From: Amaranthus tricolor
Lineage: Eukaryota > Streptophyta > Magnoliopsida > Caryophyllales > Amaranthaceae
DNA: 64,000 bases
NCBI RefSeq assembly: GCF_026212465.1
Contig: NC_080063.1
Span: 1,118,501 to 1,182,500, forward strand
Direction of reading: 5' to 3'
Shown: one piece after another, positions 11,225 through 24,200 of the stretch
Numbering within the stretch: the stretch's first letter is position 1
How the letters are laid out: each line of letters opens with the position of its first letter
Notes under the pieces: model-generated
Told to the model about the DNA's origin: nothing
The model's database searches: none
Seen by the model: only the letters and a program-made list of their open reading frames with translations
Program-made: the position numbers and the translations under genes

Positions 11225-12209
11225 TGATGTGTAAACTAAGTTGAAAAACTTCGTTCACAAATGGGATAAAACGTGGGAATGTGTGATAGGTTTTTTTAGA
11301 AGGATAATTCGAAAGAAACAAGTAAGTTTAGGGGAACACTCACCCTTAACTTGGGGATATAACAAGGAGGAACACTCACTCACTGGTTTGGGTGTAGAAG
11401 TGTTTAGGGAACACTCAACCTAGACAACGACTACTAAGGTCAAGCTTTGGGAACACTCGACCAAAACTCGAACTCTTCAAAATTGAGAATCTCTCAACCT
11501 TGGATTGACAACTTAGCTAAACTCCTAGCAAAGTTAGAACTCACACACGTGAAGGTTTTGTTTAGGCAAATTTCTGAATGAATTTTCATTGATCATTTCC
11601 AAGCCTTATATAGCTTGAGTTACATTCAATAATGTCTTTACATATTCTAAAAACAAGACTGAAATAAAAGGGCCTATTAATTGGCTCATAACCGTCCAAA
11701 TTAATGCCCATTACTACCCTTAATTTAACTTAAACAAATGAGCTTAAATGAAGGAGAATTAACTCCAAAAACGTCCAGCCATTAACCTTCCAAAACTGTT
11801 CAAAACCATCATTTAAAGCTGTCCTTGAATGCCTTTGAAACTGCCACGAATTAACTCTTCATTCAAGCCTCTTTATTCACGAAATTAAATCAGCAAAACC
11901 TCCTAATAATACCTCTTAAATGAGATTAAAAACCAGCTTTAAATCTCCTTAAAAACACGCCCCTTTGAACTCCAAAACCGTTTGGAATTCATTCCTTGTA
12001 ACCGATCCATTTAATGTCTTTAATCTGTCTCATGAATGAAATAGTTAGTCACGCTTAGCAAAGTGCAACCATTTGAGGACATATTCGGACCATGCATACC
12101 AAAGCTTGTAGGCGTAATCTCGAAAAAGGATTTAGACAAAATCAATTCCCTAACGTTGGATTCTTGGACTGGAATATTTGGACTATTCGAACCTTGACCA
12201 CTTTGGTCA
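11225..12209 (-). repeat. Complete 5' LTR (985 bp)
   Basis: Starts TGATGTG and ends TTTGGTCA on the + strand, with terminal TGA/TCA inverted bases. It is flanked inside by the primer-binding site and outside by the CGAAT target duplication. A TATA box for minus-strand transcription lies at 11606-11612, so U3 is roughly 12209-11580 and R-U5 roughly the remaining 350 bp. Four copies of GGAACACTC occur within 11333-11458. No protein is encoded; the small + strand frame at 11241-11423 is not supported as a gene. Confidence 0.93.
11606..11612 (-). promoter_or_regulatory. LTR TATA box
   Basis: On the minus strand, CTATATAAGG includes a canonical TATATAA. It sits about 385 bp from the inner LTR edge, which places the transcript start near 11575 and gives a plausible U3/R boundary. 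It is the only strong TATA motif I noticed in the LTR on that strand. Confidence 0.65.
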
Positions 12210-12214
12210 CGAAT
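12210..12214. repeat. Target-site duplication, right copy (CGAAT)
   Basis: CGAAT directly follows the LTR end (TTTGGTCA) and matches 8340-8344. The satellite continues from it as GAACTATGAAGAATGAAC, in register with the left flank. Confidence 0.93.
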
Positions 12215-12779
12215 GAACTATGAAGAATGAACAAGGATCAATGGTCAATGACGAATGAACGATGAAGAATGAACAAGGATCAATGATCAATAAATAATGA
12301 ACAAGGATCAATGATCAATGACGAATGAACGATGAAAAATGAACAAGGATCAATGATCAATGAAGAATGAACGATGAAGAATGAACAAGGATCAATGATC
12401 AATGACGATGAACGATAATGAACAAGGATCAATGGTCAATGACGAATAAACGATGAAGAATGAACAAGGATCAATGATCTATGAAGATTGAACGATGAAG
12501 AATGAACAAGGATCAATGCTCAATGAAGAATGAACGATGAAGAATGAACAAGGATCAATGATCAATGATGAATGAACGATGAAAAATGAACAAGGATCAA
12601 TGGTCAATGACGAATGAACGATGAAGAATGAACAAGGATCAATGATCAATTAAGAATGAACGATAAAGAATGAACAAGGATCAATGATCAATGAAGAATG
12701 AACGATGAAGAATGAACAAGGATTAATGGTCAATGACGAATGAACGATGAAGAATGAACAAGGATCAATGATCAATGAA

Positions 12780-13983
12780 GAATGAACGATGAAGAATGAA
12801 CAAGGATTAATGGTCAATGACGAATGAACGATGAAGAATGAACAAGGATGAATGATCAATGAAGAATGAACGATGAAGAATGAATAAGGATTAATGGTCA
12901 ATGACGAATGAACTATGATGAATGAACAAGGATCAATGGTCAATGACGAATGAACGATGAAAAATGAACAAGGATCAATGATCAATAAATAATGAACAAG
13001 GATCAATGATCAATGACGAATGAATATAGAAGAATGAACAAGGATCAATGATCAATGATGAATGAACGATGAAGAATGAACAAGGATTAATGGTCAATGA
13101 CGAATGAACGATGAAGAATGAACAAGGATCAATGGTCAATGACGAATGAACGATGAAGAATGAACAAGGATCAATGATCAATGAATAATGAACAAGGATC
13201 AATGATCAATGACGAATTAACGATGAAGAATGAACAAGGATCAATGATCAATGACGAATGAACGATGAAAAATGAACAAGGATCAATGATCAATGAAGAA
13301 TGAACGATGAAGAATAAACAAGGATCAATGGTCAATGACGAATGAACGATGAAGAATGAACAAGGATCAATGATCAATGAAGAATGAACGATGAATAATG
13401 AACAAGGATTAATGGTCAATGACGAATGAACGATGAAGAATGAACAAGGATGAATGATCAATGAAGAATGAACGATGAAGAATGAATAAGGATTAATGGT
13501 CAATGACGAATGAACTATGATGAATGAACAAGGATCAATGGTCAATGACGAATGAACGATGAAGAATGAACAAGGATCAATGATCAATAAATAATTAACA
13601 AGGATCAATGATCAATGACGAATGAATGTAGAAGAATGAACAAGGATAAATGATCAATGACGAATGAACGATGAGGAATGAACAAGGATTAATGGTCAAT
13701 GACGAATGAACGATGAAGAATGAACAAGGATCAATGGTCAATGACGAATGAACGATGAAGAATGAACAAGGATCAATGATCAATGAATAATGAACAAGGA
13801 TCAATGATCAATGACGAATGAACGATGAAGAATGAACAAGGATCAATGATCAATGACGAATGAACGATGAAAAATGAACAAGGATCAATGATCAATGAAG
13901 AATGAACGATGAAGAATAAACAAGGATCAATGGTCAATGACGAATGAACGATGAAGAATGAACAAGGATCAATGATCAATGAA
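12780..13983. repeat. 602-bp tandem higher-order repeat (two copies)
   Basis: About 12780-13381 and 13382-13983 match at an offset of 602 bp (86 heptamers). Shared rare variants include GGATGAATGATCAATG (near 12847 and 13449), AACTATGATGAATG (near 12911 and 13513), CAATAAATAAT(G/T)AAC and GACGAAT(G/T)AACGATG. Edges are approximate. Confidence 0.8.
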
Positions 13984-14770
13984 GAATGAACGATGAAGAA
14001 TGAACAAGGATCAATGATCAATGACGATGAACGATAATGAACAAGGATCAATGGTCAATGACGAATGAACGATGAAGAATGAACAAGGATCAATGATCAA
14101 TGAAGAATGAACGATGAAGAATGAACAAGGATTAATGGTCAATGACGAATAAACGATGAAGAATGAACAAGGATCAATGATCAATGAAGAATGAACGATG
14201 AAGAATGAATAAGGATTAATGGTCAATGACGAATGAACTATGAAGAATGAACAAGGATCAATGGTCAATGACGAATGAACGATGAAGAATGAACAAGGAT
14301 CAATGATCAATGAATAATGAACAAGGATCAATGATGAATGATGAATGAATGTAGAAGAATGAACAAGGATCAATGATCAATGATGAATGAACGATGAAGA
14401 ATGAACAAGGATTAATGGTCAATGACGAATGAAAGATGAAGAATGAACAAGGATCAATGGTCAATGACGAATGAACGATGAAGAATGAACAAGGATCAAT
14501 GATCAATGAATAATGAACGAGGATCAATGATCAATGAAGAATGAACGATGAAGAATGAACAAGGATTAATGGTCAATGACGAATGAACGATGAAGAATGA
14601 ACAAGGATCAATGATCAATGAGGAATGAACTATGAAGAATGAACAAGGATTAATAGTCAATGACGAATGAACGATGAAGAATGAACAAGGATCAATGATC
14701 AATGAAGAACGAACGATGAATAATGAACAAGGATCAATAATCAATGACGAATGAACGATGAAGAATGAAC

Positions 14771-15722
14771 AATGATTAATAATCAATCAAGAATGAAAGA
14801 TGAAGAATGAACAAGGATCATTGATCAATAATGAATGAATGATGAAGAACGAACAAGGATCAATGATCAATGAAGAATGAACGATGAAGAATGAACAAGT
14901 TTCTATGATCATTAAAGAATGAACGATGAAGAATGAACAAGGATTAATGATCAATGAAGAATGAACGATGAAGAATGAACAAGGATCAATGATTAACGAA
15001 CAATGAACGATGAAGAATGAACAAGGATCAATGATTAATGAACAATGAACGATGAAGAATGAACAAGGATCAATGATAAATGAAGAATGAACGATGAAGA
15101 ATGAACAAGAATCAATACTCATTGAAGAATGAACGATGAAGAATGAACAAGGATCAATAATCAATGAAGAATAAACAAGGATCAATGATCAATGAAGAAT
15201 GAACGATGAAGAATGAACAAGGATTAATGATCAATAAAGAATGAACGATGAAGAATGAACAAGGATCATTGATCATTGAAGAATGAAAGATGAAGAATGA
15301 ACAAGGATCAATGATCAATGAATAATGAACGATGAAGAATGAACAAGGATCAATGATCAATGAAGAATGAACGATGAATAATGAAAAGGGATCAAAGATC
15401 AATGAAGAATGAACGATGAAGAATGAACAAGGATCAATGATCAATGAAGAATGAATGATGAATAACGAACAAGGATCAATGATCATTGAAGAATGAACGA
15501 TGAAGAATGAACAAGGATCAATGATCAATGAAGAATGAACGATGACGAATGAACAAGGATCTACGATCAATGAAGAATGAACGATGAAGAATGAACAAGG
15601 ATCAATGATCAATGAAGAATGAATGATGAATAATGAACAAGGATCAATGATCAATGAAGAATGAACGATGAAGAATGAACAAGGATCAATGATCAAGGAA
15701 GAATGAACGACGAAGAATGAAC
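14771..15722. repeat. First family-B HOR unit (952 bp)
   Basis: Bounded by boundary monomers (AATGATTAATAATCAATC) starting at 14771 and 15723. It shares its monomer order with the 1022-bp units at 21281-23324: AAGTTTCTATGATC, then two GATTAA(C/T)GAACAATG monomers, AATACTCATTG, and so on. It is a shortened relative of that HOR, 136 heptamers long. Confidence 0.75.
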
Positions 15723-16145
15723 AATGATTAATAATCAATCAAGAATGAACGATGAAGTATGAACAAGGATCATTGATCAATAATAAATGAATGATGAAGA
15801 ACGGACAAGGATCAATGATCAATGAAGAATGAACGATGAAGAATGAACAAGTTTCAATGATCATTAAAGAATGAACGATGAAGAATGAACAAGGATTAAT
15901 GATCAATGAAGAATGAACGATGAAGAATGAACAAGGATAATTGATCAATGAACAATGAACGATGAAGAATGAACAAGGATCAATGATCATTGAAGAATGA
16001 ACGATGAAAAATGAACAAGGATCAATGATTAATGAACAATGAACGATGAAGAATGAAGAAGGATCAATGATAAATGAAGAATGAACGATGAAGAATGAAC
16101 AAGAATCAATACTCATTGAAGAATGAACGATGAAGAATGAACAAG

Positions 16146-16173
16146 GATCAATGATCAATGAAGATTGAACAAG
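16146..16173. repeat. 28-bp contracted unit
   Basis: This unit lacks exactly the two heptamers GAACGAT and GAAGAAT. Because 28 is not divisible by 3 it shifts the open reading frame, and many open frames in the array end at such units. Similar units occur at regular places in each HOR. Confidence 0.85.
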
Positions 16174-17230
16174 GATCAATGATCAATGAAGAATGAACGA
16201 TGAAGAATGAACAAGGATTAATGATCAATAAAGAATGAACGATGAAGAATGAACAAGGATCAATGATCATTGAAGAATGAACGATGAAGAATGAACAAGG
16301 ATCAATAATCAATGAAGAATGAACAAGGATCAATGATCATTGAAGAATGAACGATGAAGAATGAACAAGGATCAATGATCAATGAATAATGAACGATGAA
16401 TAATGAACAAGGATCAATGATCAATGAAAAATGAACGATGAATAATGAAAAGGGATCAATGATCAATGAAGAATCAATGATGAAGAATGAACAAGGATCA
16501 ATGATCAATGAAGAATGAATGATGAATAACGAACAAGGATCAATGATCATTGAAGAATGAACGATGAAGAATGAACAAGGATCAATGATCAATGAAGAAT
16601 GAACGATGAAGAATGAACAAGGATCAACGATCAATGAAGAATGAACGATGAAGAATGAACAAGGATCAATGATCAATGAAGAATGAATGATGAATAATGA
16701 ACAAGGATCAATGATCAATGAAGAATGAACGATGAAGAATGAACAAGGATCAATGATACATGAAGAATGAACGATGAACAATGAACAAGAATCAATGATC
16801 ATTGAAGAATAGACGATAAAGAATGAACAACGATCATTGATCAATAATGAATGAACGATGAAGAATGAACAAGGATCAAGAATCAATGAAGAATGAACGA
16901 TGAATATCGAACAAGGATCAATGATCATTGAAGAATGAACGATGAAGAATGAACAAGGATCAATGATCAATGAAGAATGAACGATGAAGAAAGAACAAGG
17001 AGCATTGATCAATAATGAATCAACGATGAAGAATGAACAAGGATCAATGATCAATGAAGAATGAACGAAGAAGAATGAACAAGGAGCAATTATCATTGAA
17101 GAATGAACGATGAATAACGAACAAGGATCAATGATCATTGAAGAATGAACGATGAAGAATGAACAAGGATCAATGATTAAAGAAGAATGAACGATGAACA
17201 ATGAACAAGGTTCAATGATCAATGAAGAAT

Positions 17231-17258
17231 GAACGATGAAGAATGAACGATGAAGAAT
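17231..17258. repeat. Two-heptamer expansion (56-bp unit)
   Basis: The 14-mer GAACGATGAAGAAT occurs twice in a row, making a 56-bp unit. Other examples lie near 19695, 27756, 30248 and 41630. Confidence 0.85.
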
Positions 17259-20200
17259 GACTAAGGATCAATGATCAATGAAGAATGAACAATGAAGAAT
17301 GAACAAGGATCAACGATAAATGAAGAATGAGCGATGAAGAATGAACAAGGATCAATGATCAATGAAGAATGAATGATGAAGAATGAACAAGGATAGATGA
17401 TCAATGAAGAATGAACGATGAAGAATGAACAAGAATCAATGATACATGAAGAATGAACGATGAAGAATCAACAAGAATCAATGATCATTGAAGAATGAAC
17501 GATGAAGAATGAACAAGGATCAACGATCAATGAAGAATGAACGATGAAGAATGAACAAGGATCAATGATCAAAGAAGAATGAATGATGAAGAATGAACAA
17601 GGATCAATGATCAATGAAGAATGAACGATGAAGAATGAACAAGGATCAATTATACATGAAGAATCAACGATTAAGAATGAACAAGAATCAATGATCATTG
17701 AAGAATGAACGATAAAGAATGAACAAGGGTCATTGATCAATAATGAATGAACGATGAAGAATGAACAAGGATCAATGATCAATGAAGAATGAACGACAAA
17801 GAATGAACAAGGATCAATGATCAATGAAGAATGAACGATGAAGAATGAACAAGGATCAACGATCAATGAAGAATGAACGATGAAGAATGAACAAGGATCA
17901 ATGATCAATGAAGAATGAACGATGAAGAATGAACAAGGATCAATGATCAATGAAGAATGAATGATGAAGAATGAACAAGGATCAATGATCAATGAAGAAT
18001 GAACGATGAAGAATGAACAAGGATCAACGATCAATGAAGAATGAACGATGAAGAATGAACAAGGATCAATGATCAATGAAGAATGAACGATGACGAATGA
18101 ATAAGGATCAATGATCAATGAATAATGAACGATGAAGAATGAACAAGGATCAATGATCAATGAAGAATGAACGATGAAGAATAAACAAGGATCAATGATC
18201 AAGGAAGAATGAACGATGAAGAATGAACAAGGATCAATGATCAATGAAGAATGAACGATGAAGAATGAACAAGGATCAACGATCAATAATGAATATATGA
18301 TGAAGAATTAACAAGGATCAATGATCAATGAAGAATGAACGATGTAGAATGAACAAGGATTAATGATCAATGAAGAATGAACGATGAAGAATGAACAAGG
18401 ATAATTGATCAATGAACAATGAACGATGAAGAATGAACAAGGATCAATGATCATTGAAGAATGAACGATGAAGAATGAACAAGGATCAATGATTAATGAA
18501 CAATGAACGATGAAGAATGAAGAAGGATCAATGATAAATGAAGAATGAACGATGAAGAATGAACAAGAATCAATACTCATTGAAGAATGAACGATGAAGA
18601 ATGAACAAGGATCAATGATCAATGAAGATTGAACAAGGATCAATGATCAATGAAGAATGAACGATGAAGAATGAACAAGGATTAATGATCAATAAAGAAT
18701 GAACGATGAAGAATGAACAAGGATCAATGATCATTGAAGAATGAACGATGAAGAATGAACAAGGATCAATAATCAATGAAGAATGAACAAGGATCAATGA
18801 TCATTGAAGAATGAACGATGAAGAATGAACAAGGATCAATGATCAATGAATAATGAACGATGAATAATGAACAAGGATCAATGATCAATGAAAAATGAAC
18901 GATGAATAATGAAAAGGGATCAATGATCAATGAAGAATCAATGATGAAGAATGAACAAGGATCAATGATCAATGAAGAATGAATGATGAATAACGAACAA
19001 GGATCAATGATCATTGAAGAATGAACGATGAAGAATGAACAAGAATCAATGATCAATGAAGAATGAACGATGAAGAATGAACAAGGATCAACGATCAATG
19101 AAGAATGAACGATGAAGAATGAACAAGGATCAATGATCAATGAAGAATGAATGATGAATAATGAACAAGGATCAATGATCAATGAAGAATGAACGATGAA
19201 GAATGAACAAGGATCAATGATACATGAAGAATGAACGATGAACAATGAACAAGAATCAATGATCATTGAAGAATAGACGATAAAGAATGAACAACGATCA
19301 TTGATCAATAATGAATGAACGATGAAGAATGAACAAGGATCAAGAATCAATGAAGAATGAACGATGAATATCGAACAAGGATCAATGATCATTGAAGAAT
19401 GAACGATGAAGAATGAACAAGGATCAATGATCAATGAAGAATGAACGATGAAGAAAGAACAAGGAGCATTGATCAATAATGAATCAACGATGAAGAATGA
19501 ACAAGGATCAATGATCAATGAAGAATGAACGAAGAAGAATGAACAAGGAGCAATTATCATTGAAGAATGAACGATGAATAACGAACAAGGATCAATGATC
19601 ATTGAAGAATGAACGATGAAGAATGAACAAGGATCAATGATTAAAGAAGAATGAACGATGAACAATGAACAAGGTTCAATGATCAATGAAGAATGAACGA
19701 TGAAGAATGAACGATGAAGAATGACTAAGGATCAATGATCAATGAAGAATGAACAATGAAGAATGAACAAGGATCAACGATAAATGAAGAATGAGCGATG
19801 AAGAATGAACAAGGATCAATGATCAATGAAGAATGAATGATGAAGAATGAACAAGGATAGATGATCAATGAAGAATGAACGATGAAGAATGAACAAGAAT
19901 CAATGATACATGAAGAATGAACGATGAAGAATCAACAAGAATCAATGATCATTGAAGAATGAACGATGAAGAATGAACAAGGATCAACGATCAATGAAGA
20001 ATGAACGATGAAGAATGAACAAGGATCAATGATCAAAGAAGAATGAATGATGAAGAATGAACAAGGATCAATGATCAATGAAGAATGAACGATGAAGAAT
20101 GAACAAGGATCAATTATACATGAAGAATCAACGATTAAGAATGAACAAGAATCAATGATCATTGAAGAATGAACGATAAAGAATGAACAAGGATCATTGA

Positions 20201-21280
20201 TCAATAATGAATGAACGATGAAGAATGAACAAGGATCAATGATCAATGAAGAATGAACGACAAAGAATGAACAAGGATCAATGATCAATGAAGAATGAAC
20301 GATGAAGAATGAACAAGGATCAACGATCAATGAAGAATGAACGATGAAGAATGAACAAGGATCAATGATCAATGAAGAATGAACGATGAAGAATGAACAA
20401 GGATCAATGATCAATGAAGAATGAATGATGAAGAATGAACAAGGATCAATGATCAATGAAGAATGAACGATGAAGAATGAACAAGGATCAACGATCAATG
20501 AAGAATGAACGATGAAGAATGAACAAGGATCAATGATCAATGAAGAATGAACGATGACGAATGAATAAGGATCAATGATCAATGAATAATGAACGATGAA
20601 GAATGAACAAGGATCAATGATCAATGAAGAATGAACGATGAAGAATAAACAAGGATCAATGATCAAGGAAGAATGAACGATGAAGAATGAACAAGGATCA
20701 ATGATCAATGAAGAATGAACGATGAAGAATGAACAAGGATCAACGATCAATAATGAATATATGATGAAGAATTAACAAGGATCAATGATCAATGAAGAAT
20801 GAACGATGTAGAATGAACAAGGATCAATGATCAAGGAAGAATGAACGATGAAGAATGAACAATGATTAATAATCAATCAAGAATGAACGATGAAGAATGA
20901 ACAAGGATCATTGATCAATAATGAATGAATGATGAAGAATGAACAAGGATGAATGATCAATGGAGAATGAACGATGAAGCATGAACAAGTTTCAATGATC
21001 ATTAAAGAATGAACGATGAAGAATGAACAAGGATTAATGATCAATGAAAAATGAACGATGAAGAATGAACAAGGATCAGTGATCAATGAAGAATGAACGA
21101 TGAAGAATGAACAAGGATCAATGATCAAGGAAGAATGAACGATGAAGAATGAACAATGATCATTGATCAATAATGAATGAATGATGAAGAATGAACAAGG
21201 ATCAATGATCAATGAAGAATGAACGATGAAGAATGAACAAGGATCAATGGTCAAGGAAGAATGAACGATGAAGAATGAAC

Positions 21281-24200
21281 AATGATTAATAATCAATCAA
21301 GAATGAACAATGAAGAATGAACAAGGATCATTGATCAATAATGAATGAATGATGAAGAACGAACAAGGATCAATGATCAATGAAGAATGAACGATGAAGA
21401 ATGAACAAGTTTCTATGATCATTAAAGAATGAACGATGAAGAATGAACAAGGATTAATGATCAATGAAGAATGAACGATGAAGAATGAACAAGGATCAAT
21501 GATTAACGAACAATGAACGATGAAGAATGAACAAGGATCAATGATTAATGAACAATGAACGATAAAGAATGAACAAGGATCAATGATAAATGAAGAATGA
21601 ACGATGAAGAATGAACAAGAATCAATACTCATTGAAGAATGAACGATGAAGAATGAACAAGGATCAATAATCAATGAAGAATAAACAAGGATCAATGATC
21701 AATGAAGAATGAACGATGAAGAATGAACAAGGATTAATGATCAATAAAGAATGAACGATGAAGAATGAACAAGGATCATTGATCATTGAAGAATGAACGA
21801 TGAAGAATGAACAAGGATCAATAATCAATGAATAATGAACAAGGATCAATGATCATTGAAGAATGAACGATGAAGAATGAACAAGGATCAATGATCAATG
21901 AATAATGAACGATGAAGAATGAACAAGGATCAATGATCAATGAAGAATGAACGATGAATAATGAAAAGGGATCAATGATCAATGAAGAATGAACGATGAA
22001 GAATGAACAAGGATCAATGATCAATGAAGAATGAATGATGAATAACGAACAAGGATCAATGATCATTGAAGAATGAACGATGAAGAATGAACAAGGATCA
22101 ATGATCAATGAAGAATGAACGATGAAGAATGAACAAGGATCTACGATCAATGAAGAATGAACGATGAAGAATGAACAAGGATCAATGATCAATGAAGAAT
22201 GAATGATGAATAATGAACAAGGATCAATGATCAATGAAGAATGAACGATGAAGAATGAACAAGGATCAATGATCAAGGAAGAATGAACGATGAAGAATGA
22301 ACAATGATTATTAATCAATCAAGAATGAACGATGAAGTATGAACAAGGATCATTGATCAATAATAAATGAATGATGAAGATCGAACAAGGATCAATGATC
22401 AATGAAGAATGAACGATGAAGAATGAACAAGTTTCTATGATCATTAAAGAATGAACGATGAAGAATGAACAAGGATTAATGATCAATGAAGAATGAACGA
22501 TGAAGAATGAACAAGGATCAATGATTAACGAACAATGAACGATGAAGAATGAACAAGGATCAATGATTAATGAACAATGAACGATAAAGAATGAACAAGG
22601 ATCAATGATAAATGAAGAATGAACGATGAAGAATGAACAAGAATCAATACTCATTGAAGAATGAACGATGAAGAATGAACAAGGATCAATAATCAATGAA
22701 GAATAAACAAGGATCAATGATCAATGAAGAATGAACGATGAAGAATGAACAAGGATTAATGATCAATAAAGAATGAACGATGAAGAATGAACAAGGATCA
22801 TTGATCATTGAAGAATGAACGATGAAGAATGAACAAGGATCAATAAGCAATGAATAATGAACAAGGATCAATGATCATTGAAGAATGAACGATGAAGAAT
22901 GAACAAGGATCAATGATCAATGAATAATGAACGATGAAGAATGAACAAGGATCAATGATCAATGAAGAATGAACGATGAATAATGAAAAGGGATCAATGA
23001 TCAATGAAGAATGAACGATGAAGAATGAACAAGGATCAATGATCAATGAAGAATGAATGATGAATAACGAACAAGGATCAATGATCATTGAAGAATGAAC
23101 GATGAAGAATGAACAAGGATCAATGATCAATGAAGAATGAACGATGAAGAATGAACAAGGATCTACGATCAATGAAGAATGAACGATGAAGAATGAACAA
23201 GGATCAATGATCAATGAAGAATGAATGATGAATAATGAACAAGGATCAATGATCAATGAAGAATGAACGATGAAGAATGAACAAGGATCAATGATCAAGG
23301 AAGAATGAACGATGAAGAATGAACAATGATTAATAATCAATCAAGAATGAACGATGAAGTATGAACAAGGATCATTGATCAATAATAAATGAATGATGAA
23401 AATCGAACAAGGATCAATGATCAATGAAGAATGAACGATGAAGAATGAACAAGTTTCAATGATCATTAAAGAATGAACGATGAAGAATGAACAAGGATTA
23501 ATGATCAATGAAGAATGAACGATGAAGAATGAACAAGGATAATTGATCAATGAACAATGAACGATGAAGAATGAACAAGGATCAATGATCATTGAAGAAT
23601 GAACGATGAAGAATGAACAAGGATCAATGATTAATGAACAATGAACGATGAAGAATGAACAAGGATCAATGATAAATGAAGAATGAACGATGAAGAATGA
23701 ACAAGGATCATTGATCAATAATGAATGAATGATGAAGAACGAACAAGGATCAATGATCAATGAAGAATGAATGATGAAGAATGAACAAGTTTCTATGATC
23801 ATTAAAGAATGAACGATGAAGAATGAACAAGGATTAATGATCAATGAAGAATGAACGATGAAGAATGAACAAGGATCAATGATTAACGAACAATGAACGA
23901 TGAAGAATGAACAAGGATCAATGATTAATGAACAATGAACGATAAAGAATGAACAAGGATCAATGATAAATGAAGAATGAACGATGAAGAATGAACAAGA
24001 ATCAATACTCATTGAAGAATGAACGATGAAGAATGAACAAGGATCAATAATCAATGAAGAATAAACAAGGATCAATGATCAATGAAGAATGAACGATGAA
24101 GAATGAACAAGGATTAATGCTCAATAAAGAATGAACGATGAAGAATGAACAAGGATCATTGATCATTGAAGAATGAACGATGAAGAATGAACAAGGATCA

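Larger units (their letters stand above)
8345..12209 (-). mobile_element. Truncated Ty3/Gypsy LTR retrotransposon
   Basis: A 3,865-bp element on the minus strand, inserted in the satellite. Its outer ends are TG and CA, bounded by the 5-bp duplication CGAAT. In transcription order it has a complete 5' LTR (12209 to 11225), a 2-nt gap, a candidate primer-binding site, a gag-protease-RT frame starting at 11160, a frameshifted RNase H fragment, and then only the last 28 bp of the 3' LTR (8372 to 8345). The rest of RNase H, integrase, any chromodomain, the polypurine tract and about 957 bp of the 3' LTR are missing. Intact outer ends plus a target duplication imply that a full element inserted and later lost its interior. 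The RT motifs resemble plant chromoviruses of the CRM/Reina type; the lineage is inferred from memory of the family and not tested. Confidence 0.95.
12210..14770. repeat. 42-bp satellite array, family A, right arm
   Basis: This is the continuation of the array interrupted by the retrotransposon, with the same two monomer classes as 1-8344, including GGTCAATGACGAATG. In places the classes alternate strictly (12.66-12.90 kb), giving an 84-bp dimer. Two 5-bp-shortened monomers occur (from 12404 and 14023). No gene is seen. Confidence 0.96.
15882..20809. repeat. 2464-bp tandem duplication, near-identical copies
   Basis: Copy 1 is about 15882-18345 and copy 2 about 18346-20809, offset exactly 2464 bp (352 heptamers). 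Two long open frames recur with the same length in both copies (16302-17222 and 18766-19686; 17468-18286 and 19932-20750). I noticed only a couple of differences, such as GGGTCATTG at 17727 against GGATCATTG, and GGATCAATG against GAATCAATG near 19050. The left edge is set by GAAGAATG versus GTAGAATG. This is either a very recent duplication or an assembly duplication. Confidence 0.88.

Noticed and set aside
11241..11423. 60-codon plus-strand frame inside the LTR
   Set aside because: It lies wholly in the LTR, has no similarity I recognise, and is short enough to be chance.
8345..12209. Solo LTR or complete retrotransposon
   Set aside because: Coding sequence is present, so it is not a solo LTR; only one full LTR remains and integrase is missing, so it is not complete.
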